From Bacteroidaceae bacterium (GTDB taxonomy: Bacteria; Bacteroidota; Bacteroidia; Bacteroidales; Bacteroidaceae), in NCBI GenBank assembly GCA_017622495.1, contig JAGAQY010000023.1:1-51221 (forward strand): 51,221 nt of DNA, in the 5' to 3' direction. Both the position numbers and the translations under genes were made by a program. The notes below the pieces were generated by a model that made no database searches, had not been told where the DNA came from, and saw only the letters and a list, made by a program, of their open reading frames with translations. Each line of letters starts with the position of its first letter. Position 1 is the first letter of the stretch. Of the stretch, positions 35,264 through 45,600 are shown in pieces.

Positions 35264-37738
35264 ATGCGCATATCTGAAATGCAAGCAGGCCAAAAGGGCT
35301 GCATAGTAAAGGTGAAAGGACACGGTAGTGCCCGCAAGCGTGCCGTGGATGCAGGATTCTACAAGGGTGTATGTATCGAGATACTGGATTCCGATACTAC
35401 GCACATGAATATCGACGTAGAAGGTATGCAGCGAAAGCTCACCCTACCCGAAGCCTCGATGATAGAGGTGCTCACCACCGAGGAGGCGGCACACGAGCTG
35501 CAAGTTAAAGAGTTGTCTACGGGCGATCTCAAGGACCTGGCACACAGGCACCGCCACAAGATAGAGATTGCCTTAGTGGGACAACCGCTGTCGGGCAAGA
35601 ACTCGCTCTTCACCACGCTTACCCAAGGCCATGCCACACCTTTACCCAATGCCAACGATATCTTAATGGGCGAACGCGATTTTCAGGATTACCATCTGCA
35701 TATCACCAATCTGCCCGATACCTACTCACTGACCTCACGCACTGCCGACACATGGACGGTGCGCCGGCATTTGGTGGGCGACAATCCCGACATCGTTATC
35801 AGCGTTATCGATGCTACCGACCTCGAACGCAGCATGCAAATAACGGCACAGCTGCTCGACATGAACCTACGTGTCATCGTAGCATTAAACAAATTTGATG
35901 CCATGCAGGCACAGGGTTCAAAACTTGATTACCAAACACTGAGCCGACTGTTGGGAACCCCCATAGTACCTACCGTGAGCCTGAACAATGAGGGGCTGGA
36001 GCATCTGCTACACCTGGCCATCAACATCTATGAGGGGGCCGACTTCCTCGATGACGACGGAGAGGTAAACAAGGAGGTGATGCGCGAACTGCAGGAGTGG
36101 CACCGCAATATTGTGCACTCGGATGACGATACCGAGCACCTGGCCGACTTCACACGCGACCATACACTCGACACACGTTATAAGAAGCATGCCTACCGAC
36201 ATATACATATATATCATGGTGGTGAACTGGAGCAGAGCATTGAAACCCTCCGCAACGAGGTATGGAAAAGCGAGCATACACGCTACCGCTTCTCGACACG
36301 CTACGTAGCCATCGCACTCCTCGAAGGTGATGCAGACATAGAGCAGTTTGTACGCGACAACCTACCCAACAGCAAGGCTGTATTTGCCTTGCGCGACAAG
36401 GAGAGGCGCCGTTACTCACGACTAATGGGAGAGAGCGTACCCAAAGCCATACGCACCGCCAAGCGGTCCTTCATACAAGGCGCACTAAAGGAGACCTACA
36501 TTCCGGCACAAAGCAGCGCCAAGGCCAACGCCAACCTCACCGAACGCCTCGACAGGCTGGTAACACACAAGGTGTGGGGAGTACTGATATTCCTCACCTC
36601 ATTGTTTATCATGTTCGAAGCCACCTTCGTCTTGGGCGAATATCCGATGCAGGGTATCGAGTGGCTGGTAGAGAAGATAGGAACAGGACTGGAGCAGCTG
36701 CTGCCCAACGGTCCCATCAAGGACATGGTCATTGACGGTATCATAGGAGGCGTGGGAGGTGTGATTGTATTCCTACCCAACATACTTATACTTTACTTCT
36801 TCATCTCACTGATGGAAGACTCTGGCTACATGTCACGTGCTGCATTCATCATGGACAAGGCGATGCACAAGATGGGGCTGCACGGCAAATCATTCATCAC
36901 CCTCATCATGGGATTCGGATGTAACGTACCGGCTGTACTGGCCACACGCATGATAGAAAGTCGCAAAAGCCGACTCATAACGATGCTCGTCACTCCACTC
37001 ATGTCGTGTAGCGCACGTCTGCCTGTATATATCATCTTCGTGGCAGCCTTCTTCCCTCACCATTCAGGCATCGTGCTCATGGGACTGTACCTCACCGGTA
37101 TCATCCTTGCTGTGTTAGTGGCTCGACTATTAAGCCGCACAGTGATGCGTGGCGACGAGACCCCCTATGTAATGGAGCTCACGCCCTATCGCCGCCCAGC
37201 ATGGAAGGTAATCTTCAAGCATACGTGGGACAAAGGCTACGAGTACCTGAAGAAGATGGGAGGAGTCATCCTCATAGCATCTATCGTAGTATGGTTTCTC
37301 GGCTATTACCCTCGCAGCGAACAATATGCCACACCCGCAGAGCAGCAGGAACACTCTTACATAGGACGTATAGGAAAAGCTATTGAGCCTGCCATTGAGC
37401 CACTCGGCTTTGATTGGAAAATGGGTATCGGATTGGTAAGTGGCGTAGGCGCCAAGGAACTTATCGTCAGCACTCTTGGTGTGCTCTATGCCAACCAGGA
37501 GGTAGACTCCGCCGAGAGCGAGGCGCAAATAGCAGCAGCACTGAAGACGGTGACCACACCAGCTGCCGCATTAGCCTACATGCTCTTTGTACTCATATAC
37601 TTCCCCTGCCTGGCTACGCTCATCGCCATTAAAAAGGAAACCAAAGGTTGGGGATGGGCAATCTTCACTGCCGTGTACACCACTGCACTCGCCTGGATAG
37701 TGGCATTCGCAGTATTCCAGATAGGAAAGATGTTGTAA
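35264..37738 (+). CDS. feoB: FeoA-FeoB fusion ferrous iron transporter with degenerate G domain
   Basis: 824 residues. Residues 1-75 are a FeoA-like SH3 domain (SEMQAGQKGCIVKVKGHGSA). Residues about 100-265 are the G domain, but its motifs are altered: G1 is VGQPLSGKNSLF (GNPNCGKTT in normal FeoB), the G2 region is replaced, and G3 reads NLPDTYSL in place of DLPGTYSL; G4 NKFD is intact. The membrane part (about 445-824) is normal, with MGFGCNVPAVLATRMIESRK and TPLMSCSARLPVYIIFVAAF. It imports Fe2+ across the inner membrane. The small Cys-rich partner gene follows. GTP binding or hydrolysis may be reduced, or this is a specialised second FeoB. Confidence 0.9.
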   Translation: MRISEMQAGQKGCIVKVKGHGSARKRAVDAGFYKGVCIEILDSDTTHMNIDVEGMQRKLTLPEASMIEVLTTEEAAHELQVKELSTGDLKDLAHRHRHKIEIALVGQPLSGKNSLFTTLTQGHATPLPNANDILMGERDFQDYHLHITNLPDTYSLTSRTADTWTVRRHLVGDNPDIVISVIDATDLERSMQITAQLLDMNLRVIVALNKFDAMQAQGSKLDYQTLSRLLGTPIVPTVSLNNEGLEHLLHLAINIYEGADFLDDDGEVNKEVMRELQEWHRNIVHSDDDTEHLADFTRDHTLDTRYKKHAYRHIHIYHGGELEQSIETLRNEVWKSEHTRYRFSTRYVAIALLEGDADIEQFVRDNLPNSKAVFALRDKERRRYSRLMGESVPKAIRTAKRSFIQGALKETYIPAQSSAKANANLTERLDRLVTHKVWGVLIFLTSLFIMFEATFVLGEYPMQGIEWLVEKIGTGLEQLLPNGPIKDMVIDGIIGGVGGVIVFLPNILILYFFISLMEDSGYMSRAAFIMDKAMHKMGLHGKSFITLIMGFGCNVPAVLATRMIESRKSRLITMLVTPLMSCSARLPVYIIFVAAFFPHHSGIVLMGLYLTGIILAVLVARLLSRTVMRGDETPYVMELTPYRRPAWKVIFKHTWDKGYEYLKKMGGVILIASIVVWFLGYYPRSEQYATPAEQQEHSYIGRIGKAIEPAIEPLGFDWKMGIGLVSGVGAKELIVSTLGVLYANQEVDSAESEAQIAAALKTVTTPAAALAYMLFVLIYFPCLATLIAIKKETKGWGWAIFTAVYTTALAWIVAFAVFQIGKML

Positions 37739-37794
37739 TAACGAGAACGGCAGAGCCGCTGGTTGAAGTTATGAATGAGAATCGAAAGATTAAC

Positions 37795-37875
37795 GTGGAA
37801 CGAAAACGATAACGTAAACAAAAAACTACCATTCGGAGGCAGTCTGTCGACCGTTGGCCGTTGACTGTTGTTGAC
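37795..37875. repeat. Short-period repeats between feoB and its Cys-rich partner
   Basis: An AACG-rich stretch (37795-37822, AACGAAAACGATAACGTAAA) is followed by heptads GACCGTT-GGCCGTT-GACTGTT-GTTGAC at 37849-37875. They fill most of the 150-bp gap between the two genes. Confidence 0.55.
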
Positions 37876-37889
37876 AATAAAAAAACACC

Positions 37890-38120
37890 ATGCAGCACAT
37901 AATCGTAGGAATAGTCTTTGCAGTATGTATCTACCTGATAGCACGGCGTATCATGCGCATCGTATCGCGTGCCAAGAAGGGCGATGCAAAGTGCCAAACT
38001 TGCACCGAGACATCCTGTCCACTACACGAAGCGTACGAAACAAAGAAATGCTGCCATGACACGGGCAAAGTAAAGAAAAATGTGCTTATAGCAAAAAACT
38101 GCAAAAAAACACAGCCATAA
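37890..38120 (+). CDS. FeoB-associated Cys-rich membrane protein
   Basis: A 76-residue protein with one N-terminal transmembrane helix (IIVGIVFAVCIYLIARRIMR) and a Cys cluster, CQTCTETSCPLHEAYETKKC, continuing with a further Cys. This matches the FeoB-associated Cys-rich small membrane protein family, usually encoded after feoB, as here (151 bp downstream). Its role in iron uptake is unknown; the cysteines may bind iron. Confidence 0.85.
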   Translation: MQHIIVGIVFAVCIYLIARRIMRIVSRAKKGDAKCQTCTETSCPLHEAYETKKCCHDTGKVKKNVLIAKNCKKTQP

Positions 38121-38121
38121 G

Positions 38122-38152
38122 TTTGCCAATCCAAAAATAAGTACTACCTTTG
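38122..38152 (+). promoter_or_regulatory. tRNA-Cys promoter
   Basis: TTTG (38122-38125), 19 bp, TACCTTTG (38145-38152), 17 bp before the tRNA. The -7 box is identical to that of the tRNA cluster. Confidence 0.85.
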
Positions 38153-38168
38153 CATCCGCAAACCAAAG

Positions 38169-38239
38169 GGTACCTTGGCCGAGTGGCTAGGCAACGGTCT
38201 GCAAAACCGTGTACGGCGGTTCGAATCCGCCAGGTACCT
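38169..38239 (+). tRNA. tRNA-Cys(GCA)
   Basis: A 71-nt cloverleaf: acceptor GGTACCT pairs with AGGTACC, anticodon stem ACGGT/ACCGT with loop CTGCAAA (anticodon GCA), T loop TTCGAAT, discriminator T. CCA is not encoded. Confidence 0.96.
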
Positions 38240-38248
38240 CAAAAAAAA

Positions 38249-38281
38249 ACGAGAGTTTCGTAATGAGACTCTCGTTTTTTG
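38249..38281 (+). terminator. Terminator of tRNA-Cys
   Basis: ACGAGAGTTTC pairs with GAGACTCTCGT around a 5-nt loop, followed by T6. It starts 10 bp after the tRNA. Confidence 0.88.
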
Positions 38282-38360
38282 CTTTATGTTCACTCATGCG
38301 TAAGTAATACCGCTTTATTTCTGCAATATATTAAGAAGAAATTAGGTAGCGCCTCGGAAC

Positions 38361-38460
38361 GCTTGCGCTTGGCCTGTCCAAGAATGCCTGCGCTTGGCTT
38401 GTCCAAGAATGCTTGCGCTTGGCACGTCCATGAATGCTTGCGCTTGGCTTGTCCAAGAAC
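38361..38460. repeat. Four tandem copies of a 25-bp repeat upstream of purL
   Basis: The unit GCTTGCGCTTGGC then TTGTCCAAGAAT begins at 38361, 38386, 38411 and 38436, exactly 25 bp apart; copies differ at a few sites. Each has a CTTGG/CCAAG inverted pair. No spacers separate the copies. Frames through it are open on both strands but show no family. It fills the space between the tRNA-Cys terminator and the purL promoter. Confidence 0.85.
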
Positions 38461-38606
38461 CGAAGGTCGACGCCCGAAGATAAAAACGAAGGGGCTGAAG
38501 TCAAAACTGCAAATAAATTTGTGTTTTCTCTCACCTGGAACCAAATTTATCACACTCAACAGTGCAAGTTAACTTTCATTGTTTTCATTAAATCGATTTT
38601 TTACAC

Positions 38607-38614
38607 TAACTTTG
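38607..38614 (+). promoter_or_regulatory. purL -7 box
   Basis: TAACTTTG matches TAnnTTTG, about 49 bp before the purL ATG; the -33 element is a weak TTTTC 20 bp upstream. Confidence 0.55.
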
Positions 38615-38662
38615 TACTCTTAAAGGATTTTTTTGACAAAAACACTATAATTCATACACAAA

Positions 38663-41600
38663 ATGATTCTTTTCTTCAAATCACAGGCCGGAAACGTCAT
38701 TGCTGCGGAGACCGTACAGCAGGCCGGCGAGGAAACTATCAAGAAACTGAGTTGGCTGTTCGGCAATGCCGAACTGGTAGAGGGCGAAACCATGGAGGGC
38801 TACTTCATCGGTCCGCGCCGCGAGATGATTACCCCTTGGAGCACCAATGCCGTGGAGATTACCCAGAACATGGGTGTCGAAGGCATCACACGTATCGAGG
38901 AGTACTACCCCGTGGCAAGCGAGGAGGCCGAGTATGACCCCATGCTGCAGCGCATGTACAAGGGACTGGACCAGAAGCTCTTCTTCGTCAACATTGAGCC
39001 GGCTCCTATTGTATATATCGACAATCTGGCCGAGTATAACGAGAAGGAGGGTCTTGCCCTCTCGGCCGAGGAGATGGCCTATCTCGAAAAGGTGGAGAAG
39101 GACCTGGGTCGTCGCCTGACCGACTCTGAGGTGTTTGGCTTCGCACAGATCAACTCTGAGCACTGCCGTCATAAAATCTTTGGCGGTACCTTCATCATCG
39201 ACGGTGAGGAGCGCCCCTCATCGCTGTTCCAGATGATCAAGAAGACCACCAAGGAGAACCCCAACAAGATACTCTCGGCCTACAAGGACAACGTGGCCTT
39301 CTCAGAGGGTCCCGTAGCCGAGCAGTTTGCTCCCGAGAATCACGCTACATCAGACTACTTTATTATAAAGGATATCAAGACCGTGCTCTCGCTCAAGGCC
39401 GAGACACACAACTTCCCCACCACTGTGGAGCCCTTCAACGGTGCATCTACTGGTACTGGCGGTGAGATCCGCGACCGTATGGGTGGCGGTAAGGGTTCAT
39501 GGCCCATTGCCGGAACGGCGGTGTATATCACCTCATATCCCCGTACCGACGAGGCACACGACTGGGAGAAGAAGTATGCCGAGCGTCCTTGGCTGTATCA
39601 GACTCCCGAGCAGATTCTCATCAAGGCATCGAACGGTGCATCAGACTTCGGTAACAAGTTTGGCCAACCGCTCATCTGCGGTTCGGTGCTGACCTTCGAG
39701 CATCAGGAGAACGAGGCCGACACCATGTATGGCTACGACAAGGTAATCATGCTGGCTGGTGGCGTGGGCTACGGCACACAGCGCGACTGCCTCAAGGGTG
39801 CGCCCGAGACAGGCAACAAGATTGTGGTGCTCGGTGGTGACAACTACCGCATCGGTCTCGGTGGCGGTTCGGTATCATCAGTAGACACAGGCCGTTACTC
39901 ATCAGGCATCGAGCTCAACGCCGTGCAGCGTGCCAATGCCGAGATGCAGAAGCGTGCCTACAACGTCATCCGCGCTCTCTGCGAGGAGGACACCAATCCT
40001 ATCGTATCTATCCACGACCACGGTTCGGCAGGTCATGTCAACTGCCTGTCAGAGCTTGTAGAGGAGTGTGGTGGACTCATCAAGATGGACAAGCTGCCCA
40101 TCGGTGACACCACCCTCTCGGCCAAAGAAATCATTGCCAACGAGTCGCAGGAGCGCATGGGACTCCTCATCCGCGAAGAGGCAATCGAGCATGTGCAGCA
40201 GATTGCCGAGCGTGAGCGTGCCCCGATGTATGTGGTGGGTGAGACTACCGGCGATGCCCGCTTTGCCTTCGAGCAGAAGGATGGCGTACGTCCCTTCGAC
40301 CTGGCTGTAGACCAGATGTTCGGCTCTTCGCCCAAGACCATCATGGTGGACAAGACCGTAGAGCGCAACTATAGCGATGCCGACTACACGGAGAACAACC
40401 TCACACACTATGTAGAGAAGGTACTCCAGCTCGAGTCTGTGGCATGTAAGGACTGGCTCACCAATAAGGTAGACCGCTCGGTAACCGGTAAGATTGCCCG
40501 TCAGCAGTGTCAGGGTGAGCTGCAGCTCCCGCTCAGCGACTGCGGTGTGGTAGCTCTCGACTACCGTGGCACCAAGGGTATGGCTACTGCTATCGGTCAT
40601 GCACCTCAGGCAGCGCTGGCTGCTCCCGACAGAGGTTCTGTACTCGCTGTATCAGAGGCATTGACCAACATCGTGTGGGCTCCGCTCGCCGATGCCATGG
40701 ATTCGCTCTCGCTCAGCGCCAACTGGATGTGGCCCTGCCGCTCACAGGAGGGTGAGGATGCCCGCTTGTACAAGGCCGTAGAGGCACTCTCGGACTTCTG
40801 TTGCGACCTTCACATCAACGTGCCTACCGGTAAGGATTCGCTTTCCATGACGCAGAAGTACCCCGACGGCTCCAAGGTGGTAAGTCCCGGTACGGTTATC
40901 GTGTCGGCTGGTGGCGAGGTATCTGACGTCAAGAAGGTGGTATCGCCCGTTGTAGTGAACGACGAGGACACCCTGCTCTATCATATCGACTTCAGCGACA
41001 ACGCGCTGGCACTCGGTGGCTCGGCCTTCTTCCAGACCTTGGATAAGGTAGGTAGCGAAGTGCCTGCTGTGGATGCCGAATACTTCCGCGACACCTTCAT
41101 CGCCGTGCAGCAGCTCGTGAATGAGGGCTTGCTCATGGCCGGCCACGACATCTCTGCCGGTGGTATGGTGACCACGTTGCTCGAGATGTGCTTCGCCAAT
41201 ACGAAAGGCGGTATGAACATCGACCTCAGCGCTTTCGAGGAGCAGGATATCGTGAAGGTACTCTTCGCCGAGAACCCCGGTGTAGTGGTACAGGTGGCCA
41301 AGGCCAATGCCGCTCGCGTAGAGGCCATCCTCGAAGAGGCTGGCGTAGGCTTTGCCGTTATCGGTAAGCCCATCGCAGAGCGCACACTCTATATAAATAA
41401 GGAGTACACCCTCGATATCGATGCCATGCGCGACACATGGTACCGCACATCGTACCTGCTCGACCGCAAGCAGAGCTTCCACGGCTGTGCCGACGAGCGT
41501 TACAAGAACTACAAGAACCAGCCGCTCGAGTTTGACTTCAAGCAGACCTTCACCGGTAAGCTCGCTCAGTATGGCCTCAACCCCGACCGCCGCAAGCCGA

Positions 41601-42355
41601 CAGGCATACGCGCTGCCATCATCCGTGAGAAGGGTACCAACGGTGAGCGCGAGATGGCCTACTCACTGTGGCTCGCTGGCTTCGACGTGAAGGACGTCAC
41701 CATGACCGACCTCGTGACAGGCCGTGAGACCTTGGACGACATCAACTTCATCGTCTTCTGCGGTGGCTTCTCCAACTCCGATGTACTTGGCTCAGCCAAG
41801 GGATGGGCAGGTGCTATCCTCTTCAGCCCCAAGGCCAAGGAGACCATCGACCGCTTCTATGCCCGTAAGGACACCCTTTCGCTAGGTATCTGCAACGGCT
41901 GTCAGCTGATGATGGAGCTGGGTCTCATCACTCCCGAGCACGAGCAGAAGGGCAGCATGCAGCACAACAACTCGCACAAGTTTGAGTCAAACTTCGTTGG
42001 CTTGCATGTACCCGAGAACAACAGCGTACTCTTCGGTTCGCTCAGCGGCACCAAGCATGGTATCTGGGTGGCCCATGGTGAGGGCAAGTTCTCACTCCCC
42101 TACGAGGAGAGCCGCTACCACGTTGTGGCCAAGTACAACTACGCCGGCTATCCTGCCAACCCCAACGGCTCAGACTACAACATTGCCGGTATCGCCAGTG
42201 CCGATGGCCGCCACGTGGCTATGATGCCCCACTTGGAGCGTTGTATCTTCCCCTGGCAGTGCGGTAACTACCCGCTCGAGCGCCGTGCCGATGAGGTGAC
42301 ACCTTGGATTGAGGCCTTCGTCAACGCACGTCTCTGGGTAGAGAACCAGAAGTAA
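38663..42355 (+). CDS. purL: Phosphoribosylformylglycinamidine synthase, single-chain large type
   Basis: 1230 residues, the fused form carrying both synthase and glutaminase domains. The synthase part has QINSEHCRHKIFGGTF, ETHNFPTTVEPFNGASTGTG with GGEIRD, and MGGGKGSWPIAGTA; a second synthase-like half follows around residues 610-960. The C-terminal class I glutaminase (about 1000-1230) has LGICNGCQLMMELGL with the nucleophile Cys near residue 1079 and MMPHLERCIFPWQCG at the end. It makes FGAM from FGAR, ATP and glutamine in purine synthesis, in the cytosol. GC-rich codon use marks it as a highly expressed core gene. Confidence 0.97.
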   Translation: MILFFKSQAGNVIAAETVQQAGEETIKKLSWLFGNAELVEGETMEGYFIGPRREMITPWSTNAVEITQNMGVEGITRIEEYYPVASEEAEYDPMLQRMYKGLDQKLFFVNIEPAPIVYIDNLAEYNEKEGLALSAEEMAYLEKVEKDLGRRLTDSEVFGFAQINSEHCRHKIFGGTFIIDGEERPSSLFQMIKKTTKENPNKILSAYKDNVAFSEGPVAEQFAPENHATSDYFIIKDIKTVLSLKAETHNFPTTVEPFNGASTGTGGEIRDRMGGGKGSWPIAGTAVYITSYPRTDEAHDWEKKYAERPWLYQTPEQILIKASNGASDFGNKFGQPLICGSVLTFEHQENEADTMYGYDKVIMLAGGVGYGTQRDCLKGAPETGNKIVVLGGDNYRIGLGGGSVSSVDTGRYSSGIELNAVQRANAEMQKRAYNVIRALCEEDTNPIVSIHDHGSAGHVNCLSELVEECGGLIKMDKLPIGDTTLSAKEIIANESQERMGLLIREEAIEHVQQIAERERAPMYVVGETTGDARFAFEQKDGVRPFDLAVDQMFGSSPKTIMVDKTVERNYSDADYTENNLTHYVEKVLQLESVACKDWLTNKVDRSVTGKIARQQCQGELQLPLSDCGVVALDYRGTKGMATAIGHAPQAALAAPDRGSVLAVSEALTNIVWAPLADAMDSLSLSANWMWPCRSQEGEDARLYKAVEALSDFCCDLHINVPTGKDSLSMTQKYPDGSKVVSPGTVIVSAGGEVSDVKKVVSPVVVNDEDTLLYHIDFSDNALALGGSAFFQTLDKVGSEVPAVDAEYFRDTFIAVQQLVNEGLLMAGHDISAGGMVTTLLEMCFANTKGGMNIDLSAFEEQDIVKVLFAENPGVVVQVAKANAARVEAILEEAGVGFAVIGKPIAERTLYINKEYTLDIDAMRDTWYRTSYLLDRKQSFHGCADERYKNYKNQPLEFDFKQTFTGKLAQYGLNPDRRKPTGIRAAIIREKGTNGEREMAYSLWLAGFDVKDVTMTDLVTGRETLDDINFIVFCGGFSNSDVLGSAKGWAGAILFSPKAKETIDRFYARKDTLSLGICNGCQLMMELGLITPEHEQKGSMQHNNSHKFESNFVGLHVPENNSVLFGSLSGTKHGIWVAHGEGKFSLPYEESRYHVVAKYNYAGYPANPNGSDYNIAGIASADGRHVAMMPHLERCIFPWQCGNYPLERRADEVTPWIEAFVNARLWVENQK

Positions 42356-42405
42356 CTGTAAAAAAGTCACAGCCCTTTTTCAAAAATCGGCAGTTAGATT
42401 TCCCC

Positions 42406-42447
42406 AAAGGCATAGCCCCTTCCTCATGAAGGGCTATGCCTTTTTTG
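42406..42447 (+). terminator. purL terminator
   Basis: AAAGGCATAGCCC (42406-42418) pairs with GGGCTATGCCTTT around a loop that adds a CTTC/GAAG pairing, followed by T6. It lies about 50 bp after the stop codon. Confidence 0.88.
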
Positions 42448-42490
42448 TTCAATCACATTTTCCTGTATTCGTTGCCCAGCAATCCTTATT

Positions 42491-42509
42491 CATCCTGCGT
42501 GTCAGGATG
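42491..42509. promoter_or_regulatory. Perfect hairpin upstream of the hybrid two-component gene
   Basis: CATCCTG (42491-42497) and CAGGATG (42503-42509) form a perfect 7-bp inverted repeat over 5 nt. It lies 85 bp ahead of a TAAATTTG -7 box (42594-42601), so it may be an operator. Confidence 0.35.
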
Positions 42510-42648
42510 CAGAAAATGAATTTGTGAAATCTTTTCGAAAAAATGCTGAACAATTATTCGCTGCAATTGTTCTTCATATCGGAAGATTTTGTATAAATTT
42601 GTCTTTTGCAAAATCTATTGCTACTATCTGACAAAATAAAGAACACGA

Positions 42649-45600
42649 ATGATGAAAGCAATATTTATGAAAAACATGCGCGTAATCGTGCTGCTCCTGT
42701 TGTCGCTGTTGTGTATTCCCGGCTTTGGACAGATATATAAGTACATCGGATTGGAAGACGGACTTAGTTCACGCAATGTATATGCCGTGCAGCAGTCCAA
42801 CGGTGGGTTCATGTGGTTCTTGACAGACAATGGTATCGACCGCTACGACGGTAGCGAGATCACCAATTATGATATTACGATTGGGGGCCATAAGTTCACA
42901 GAATACTCTACAAGCCAATTTGTTTACGACAAGGTAGAGGACAATTTATGGCTAGTCACCAACCTTGGGCGAGTGGTACGATACAACTATCATTTGAGCG
43001 ATTTCGAGGTAATGTACCTTCCTCCCATATATTCAGACCAGTCTGATGTGCTAAGGAGTGCAGTCTCACCTATTGACAGCAAAGGGAACATCTGGATATT
43101 CATAGCCAATGAAGTATTTTGCTATAATATCCGCACGCTGGAGGGTAGAAAGATGAAGCTGGATGCCCCTGACGATATCCCGACCTACTCGGCTATCGTC
43201 GCCAAAAATGACACGACACTATACATAGGAACTAAAGGAGGCATTTATACCGGAAGCATCAAGGATGACAGTATCCATGTAAGTACAATAGAGGTCTTGC
43301 AGCCCTACTACATAAATGCCAATACACTATACTACCACAATACCTCCAATACACTACTGATAGGCAGTGAAGACAAAGGCATCTATGCCTTAAAAGAACA
43401 TTCACAAACAGTCATACACGATGAGACATTATTACCCGACGTTCGTGTCACAAAGATCATCCCCACCAACAAGAATGATGAGATACTGTTCTCGACCAAT
43501 GCTGCTTGCGTTTATCAGATGGACATCCATGAGTGTATCCCCCACCCCTTCCTTGCCGCCGACTTTACTACCAACTATAGGATGAACACAGACAATGTTG
43601 CCGATATATGTATCGACATGGACGGACAACTGTGGATGTGCTCATTTCCACAGGGCCTTACCATCCATAACGATTCCTACCCCGACTTCAATTGGGTAAA
43701 ACGCTCGCTCATAAAAACCAATACACTGAACAACAACAGTGTAGACTGCATCATTGAAGACAGCGACCATGACCTGTGGTATGCTACAGACAATGGCATC
43801 AGCCTATACCAAGAGAAATCCGACGAATGGCATACCATGCTATCCATTGCCGATAAGTCGCCAAACAGGAACCACTACTTCCTTACGCTATGTGAGGTAA
43901 AGCCAGGAGTTGTATTGGCTGGCGGGTATGCAGCAGGCATATACATCATATACAAGCATAGCAAGCAGGCACGGTTTGTAAGACCCGACTTGATATCTCC
44001 AGAAAAATACATCCAGACCATGTTCCTCGACAAATATGACAACACGATATGGATGGGTGGAGAGAACCAGCTTATAAACATTAGTTACGTTGGGGGCAAT
44101 ATCAAAGTTAATCATGCCGAAGTCTTTAGAAGTGTCAATTACATAACTGAAAGAGATGCCGAGACCCTATGGATAGGAACCAAAGACGGATTATACATAT
44201 TTGACAAACTGACTCACGAGAAACAACGAGTAGAACTGCCGTTGGAACGCTTCAAGGTAAACACCATCCATCGAGAGGCAGATGGAACACTATACATTGG
44301 CACCCACCACAATGGTTTGGTAGTGTATAACGAAAAGAGCAACTATTACTACAAATACGACAAAAGCAACAGTGCACTTACCAATGATTGCATGAAATGT
44401 ATCGTCAATACCGACAACGGTTCGTTGTTCATCAGCTCAGATGCAGGCATCGTAAGATTCGACAAGCGGACGAAAAGAATCACCACATGGACCAGCGACC
44501 AGGGATTGCAGAACATCAATTTCAGCATTAGGGCAGGCACGCGTACACATCAGAGAACCATGATGTTCGCAGGCGACAATGGCGTAATAGAGATATCTGA
44601 GAATGTCAACTTGCCACATATATATAAAGGTAAGCTTGTATTGTCAGACCTATATATAGGCAACACACGAGTGACACCAGACAGTGAGGATTCGCCTATC
44701 AAGGACGCAGTAAACAACGTAAAGAAAATCAGGCTGAGCAATAGCCAAAGCAATGCAGCCATCAAGGTCAAATGTATCAATCACATATACCCTTCAGACT
44801 GTGTCGTGACATGGACATTAGACAATCCCAACAAAGAAAACGTCCAATGGAACCCGCTCAACGAAGACAAACTCATCACATTCAATGGCCTGAAAGCCGG
44901 GAAATACAATCTGACAATACAAGCCATATCAAACGAGTCGGGCGAGAAGCTCGACGAGCGCACAATCACCGCTATCATACGTCCACCTTTCTACCTATCC
45001 TTTGTAGGATTATTAGTGGAGTTTTTCATTGTCTTCATCATATTCATCTTGACACGCAAATACCTCAAGTCGGCCAATGCCATGCACATAACGAATGACA
45101 AGATTAACTTCTTCATCAACACGGCACACGATATACGCACCCCACTGGCACTCATCAAGGCCCCACTCGAAGAGCTCAATCAGAACACCTCATTGGGAGT
45201 AGAAGAGCGAGAAGCCGTGAGCATGGCACTGCGCAATACCAATATGCTATCACACATGACAGACAGTGTAATGCGTTATGAGCTGGCAAGCATAGAAAAA
45301 GGCATCACACGCATCGAACGCCACGAGGCCATAGCCCACTTCCAAAGCCAGATCGACAAGATCTCCCAATTGGCCCAGACGAAGCACCAAACCATTATAT
45401 TTGAACACCCCGACGAGCCGTTCGAGATATGGGTCGATACACGCAAGCTCAACTCCATCATCCAGAACCTGCTCTCCAATGCTATCAAATACAGCGAAGA
45501 AGGCGACTCCATTGTCATGCATCTATATTGCGAAAGCAAGAACTGGGGATTTCATGTGACAGACAATGGCATAGGCATCAGCGAAGAAGGCCAACAAAAG

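Noticed and set aside
38361..38460. CRISPR array
   Set aside because: The 25-bp units are directly contiguous with no unique spacers, and no cas gene is nearby. The same holds for the 22-bp repeats at 50770-50880.
38279..38572. Open frames on both strands through the 25-bp repeat (97 and 89 residues)
   Set aside because: They are open only because the 25-bp repeat has no stops in these frames; there is no conserved domain.
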